From assembly GCA_026692885.1 (NCBI GenBank), contig JAPLNJ010000280.1, positions 1-8,354 of the forward strand: 8,354 bases of DNA. Direction: 5' to 3'. Every line of letters starts with the position of its first letter. Within the stretch, counting starts at the first letter, position 1. This DNA is from Planctomycetota bacterium (GTDB lineage: Bacteria > Planctomycetota > Planctomycetia > Pirellulales > Pirellulaceae). Made by a program: the position numbers and the translations under genes. The notes beneath the pieces are model-generated. The model was not told the origin of the DNA and did no database searches. It was given only the letters and a program-made list of their open reading frames with translations. Shown in pieces: positions 7,088 through 8,354 of the stretch.

Positions 7088-7246
7088 GTAGACGCGATGC
7101 ACAGTGTCGAAACCAAGCCGCTGAAGCGGGCCGTGAAACGGAATCTCGATCGGTTCCGAGCAGCATTCATGTTCGAATTGGCGGAAGAGGAGGCGGTATC
7201 TTCAAGGTGCCAGTTTGGCACCTTGAAGCGCGGCCAGAACATCATT
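7088..7246 (+). pseudogene. decayed fragment of an ORF6N-domain protein
   Basis: The translation contains VETKPLKRAVKRNLDRF, then FMFELAEEE and RCQFGTLKRGQ in order. From memory this is the conserved core of the ORF6N domain (VET-K-L-RAVKRN-DRFP-DFMFELT-EE-LRCQ-GTLKRGQ), a phage- and mobile-element-associated DNA-binding domain. The normal N-terminal part (LDADLAALYG) is shortened to VDA-MHS, and after GTLKRGQ (about 7238) the frame loses all similarity where YLPYAFTEQG should follow. No good ribosome binding site precedes ATG 7055 or 7097. It is therefore read as a remnant with damage at both ends. The frame runs on by chance into the 90-aa gene at 7433. Confidence 0.65.
7200..7228. repeat. 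perfect 12-bp inverted repeat (5-base loop) at the end of the ORF6N remnant
   Basis: CTTCAAGGTGCC (7200-7211) and GGCACCTTGAAG (7217-7228) are exact reverse complements separated by AGTTT. It sits about 10 bases before ORF6N similarity ends, and its right arm carries the TGA (7224-7226) that opens the frame of the next small ORF. No T-run follows, so it is not a clear terminator. Part of the symmetry coincides with conserved ORF6N codons. Confidence 0.8.
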
Positions 7247-7253
7247 CGACCGC

Positions 7254-7421
7254 GTGCTCCGCCTGGAGAAACGACAGGACGGGTCCTACCGGATGTTCGC
7301 CGAGACGCCTGCGGGCCGCCGGATCTGGGTAATCTGGCGGTACGACCGGGAGGACGACGAGATCCCCGACGTCTTTGGCGAGTTGGGAAACCTGCCCATT
7401 TTCGTGATTACCGCCTACTGA
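7254..7421 (+). CDS. hypothetical protein, about 55 residues, possibly 5'-truncated
   Basis: In a frame different from the ORF6N remnant, 55 codons from a GTG at 7254 encode a protein-like sequence with RLEKRQDGSYRMFAETPAG near the start, RRIWVIWRYDREDDE in the middle and LPIFVITAY at the end. The alternating hydrophobic and charged pattern suggests a small beta-rich fold. I do not recognise the family. The frame is open only from 7227. The GTG has no convincing Shine-Dalgarno, and the next ATG is at 7293, so the true N-terminus may have been lost at the ORF6N junction. The stop (7419-7421) is 11 bases before the next ATG, and that gene's ribosome binding site touches this stop codon, so the two are probably translated together. 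Confidence 0.5.
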   Translation: MLRLEKRQDGSYRMFAETPAGRRIWVIWRYDREDDEIPDVFGELGNLPIFVITAY

Positions 7422-7432
7422 GGAAAGTTCTG

Positions 7433-7705
7433 ATGACCACCACCGAAGCTGACCTGCGCAGCCCAAGTCGTCGAACTCGCGACGAGCAGATCGCCGCGGA
7501 ACCGCCGCTGGCACCGCCCGAGTTGCCGCCCGAGTTGCCGCCCGATGCGGCGTCATCGCCGCTGGAGGCCCACCTGCTCCGCTCTGAACGTCACCCGCTG
7601 GCCGTAACCGGGGTCGTCGAGAACGGCCTAGTACGTCCCCTGGATCCGGCGGTGAAATTGCCGGAACACTCCTGGGTCATTATTGTTGCCTCCAGAGCCA
7701 CGTAA
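7433..7705 (+). CDS. small protein with AF2212/DUF104-like C-terminal motif (possible antitoxin)
   Basis: A 90-residue protein starting MTTTEADLRS behind AGGAAAG (7421-7427) at normal spacing. Residues 1-50 are charged and Pro-rich (24-38, with a PPEL repeat) and look disordered. Residues 56-86 carry VTGVVENGLVRPLDPAVKLPE and end WVIIVAS. This follows the pattern of AF2212/DUF104-type antitoxins (ENG-V-RPL-P--LPE---V-V), a short beta-hairpin module often encoded beside a PIN-domain toxin. Here the partner ORF lies upstream and is not PIN-like, so the antitoxin role is an inference. The C-terminus is A-S-R-A-T. The same frame is open back to 7055 only by chance; the ribosome binding site places the start at 7433. 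A hairpin begins four bases after the stop. Confidence 0.7.
   Translation: MTTTEADLRSPSRRTRDEQIAAEPPLAPPELPPELPPDAASSPLEAHLLRSERHPLAVTGVVENGLVRPLDPAVKLPEHSWVIIVASRAT
7514..7545 (+). repeat. short tandem repeat of a 12-bp unit inside the 90-aa gene
   Basis: CCGCCCGAGTTG occurs twice back to back (7514-7537), followed by an eight-base partial third copy (7538-7545). The unit encodes Pro-Pro-Glu-Leu, and its length of 12 keeps the reading frame, so copy number can change without breaking the protein. Confidence 0.8.
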
Positions 7706-7708
7706 GCG

Positions 7709-7740
7709 CTGGGGACGGGTGTGCGCTACGCGGTCCCCAG
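7709..7740 (+). terminator. 8-bp hairpin just after the 90-aa gene; possible transcript end
   Basis: CTGGGGAC (7709-7716) and GTCCCCAG (7733-7740) are perfect complements. The 16-base loop contains a further 3-bp GCG/CGC stem. It begins four bases after the TAA (7703-7705), where a terminator is expected, but no T-run follows. It may instead protect the 3' end of the message. Confidence 0.4.
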
Positions 7741-8354
7741 ACCCCGCACCCAGCGAGACTGACAGGTCTCAAGAATCCGGGAGATCTGCGGTCGACAGTT
7801 TCGGCGAGGTCGGGAGACATACGCCGAGCACGCCCTGAAATCGCGAAACCGGCTGGCCGCCAAGGTTCGGGGTGCCAGCGGAGTCGGCGGTCCCGACGGT
7901 CGCCTTGCCGTGCGGCGATTGGCGCTCGATCGAATCTCCCTAGGGAGCAGTGGCAGGTGGCGTCCTGGTCGCGCGACGCGGACGGCAAACCGGATTTCGT
8001 CGTCACCGAGCGGGAGGCTGGTGCGCTCATGGCCCCGCGGATACTTTGGCTCCTCCTCGCTCACCGCGATGCTCAGCAGCCGTCGCCAACGGACGCGAAT
8101 TTCGGTAATCGGGGTGACTTGGACCAAGGCGAATTGTCGAAAAAGAACTCCCGGCCAGACGCCGAAACCGGACAGCAAGCAAGGTCCGTGCCCCTCACCC
8201 CCGACCTGGCCCGCGCAAAATTGTATCCCAGAGAGTCCTGGCCATGGTGAAATCGGGTCCGGCTTTTGTTCCAGCTTGGCATGTCGGGTCCCCATCCGGG
8301 CTCGCCCCGAATGGTACGAGGTTAAGCGTCACCGCCCATCCCCACTGGGCTTGC
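7741..8354. other. about 610 bases without a recognisable gene
   Basis: I see no known family here. Two overlapping open frames exist on opposite strands. One is on the plus strand from GTG 7957 to 8250 (97 codons, with AGGGAG about ten bases upstream). The other is on the minus strand from 8295 to 7726 (189 codons). Neither translation shows hydrophobic cores, motifs or similarity that I recognise, and long open frames arise easily in GC-rich DNA. The plus-strand frame is the slightly better candidate because of its ribosome binding site and G/C-rich third positions. A weak 5-bp stem (8334-8350) lies near the window end. The stretch may be a long spacer or eroded accessory DNA. Confidence 0.4.
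7936..7947. repeat. perfect 12-bp palindrome
   Basis: CTCCCTAGGGAG reads the same on both strands, and a TCGATCGA palindrome (7926-7933) lies two bases before it. Together they sit just upstream of the GTG at 7957. They could be an operator for a small gene there, but symmetry alone proves nothing, and half of the palindrome would double as its ribosome binding site. Confidence 0.35.

Noticed and set aside
5805..7091. 428-codon open frame on the plus strand
   Set aside because: It is antisense to the adaptor gene, is rich in His, Arg and Gly, and has no domain signal.
7055..7705. Single 216-residue protein on the plus strand
   Set aside because: It strings together the ORF6N remnant, an out-of-frame reading of the 55-codon ORF and the 90-aa gene. 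The middle part is Arg/Pro/Gly-rich nonsense, and the real downstream gene has its own ribosome binding site at 7421-7427.
1..8354. CRISPR array, tRNA, rRNA or complete insertion sequence
   Set aside because: I saw no regularly spaced repeats, cloverleaf, rRNA-like stretch, transposase motif or paired terminal repeats with target duplications.

Overview
The window looks like a piece of a GC-rich bacterial chromosome, most likely a planctomycete or a relative in the PVC group. That guess is an inference from three things: the style of the small proteins at the right end, a secreted GH127-like sugar hydrolase, and the hairpin-rich spacers. No rRNA or other phylogenetic marker is present, so the assignment is tentative. 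I see no tRNA, rRNA, CRISPR array or intact insertion sequence.

Layout. Positions 1-198 hold what may be the last 19 codons of an upstream plus-strand gene and a 16-codon ORF behind a very good ribosome binding site. From 199 to 6941 three large genes are all read on the minus strand. In transcription order they are an RND periplasmic adaptor lipoprotein (6941 to 5682), an AcrB/MexB-type RND pump of the HAE1 family (5562 to 2422), and a secreted GH127-like beta-L-arabinofuranosidase-type enzyme (2145 to 199). Positions 6942-7087 form the spacer between this block and the plus-strand genes on the right. From 7088 to 7705 there is a decayed ORF6N-domain gene, a 12-bp perfect inverted repeat, a short ORF of about 55 codons without a clear start, and a 90-aa protein ending in an AF2212/DUF104-like motif. 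From 7741 to the end nothing is recognisable.

How the genes work together. The adaptor and pump form a classical two-gene efflux operon. The adaptor has a lipobox and a complete R-x3-L-x6-S motif, which in AcrA/MexA contacts a TolC-type channel. The pump keeps the proton-relay residues (D409, D410, K948, R978, T985). No outer-membrane channel gene lies in the window, so the channel must be encoded elsewhere. The hydrolase has its own signal peptide, ribosome binding site and a candidate promoter, so it is probably a separate unit that happens to lie on the same strand.

Most unusual content. The spacer between adaptor and pump holds two hairpins, one directly against the pump ribosome binding site with a possible alternative fold. 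An imperfect inverted repeat spans the pump stop codon. At 7088-7705 the decayed ORF6N remnant, the palindrome and a toxin-antitoxin-like bicistron look like accessory or mobile-origin DNA. A 216-codon open frame at 7055-7705 is an accident that joins two unrelated genes.
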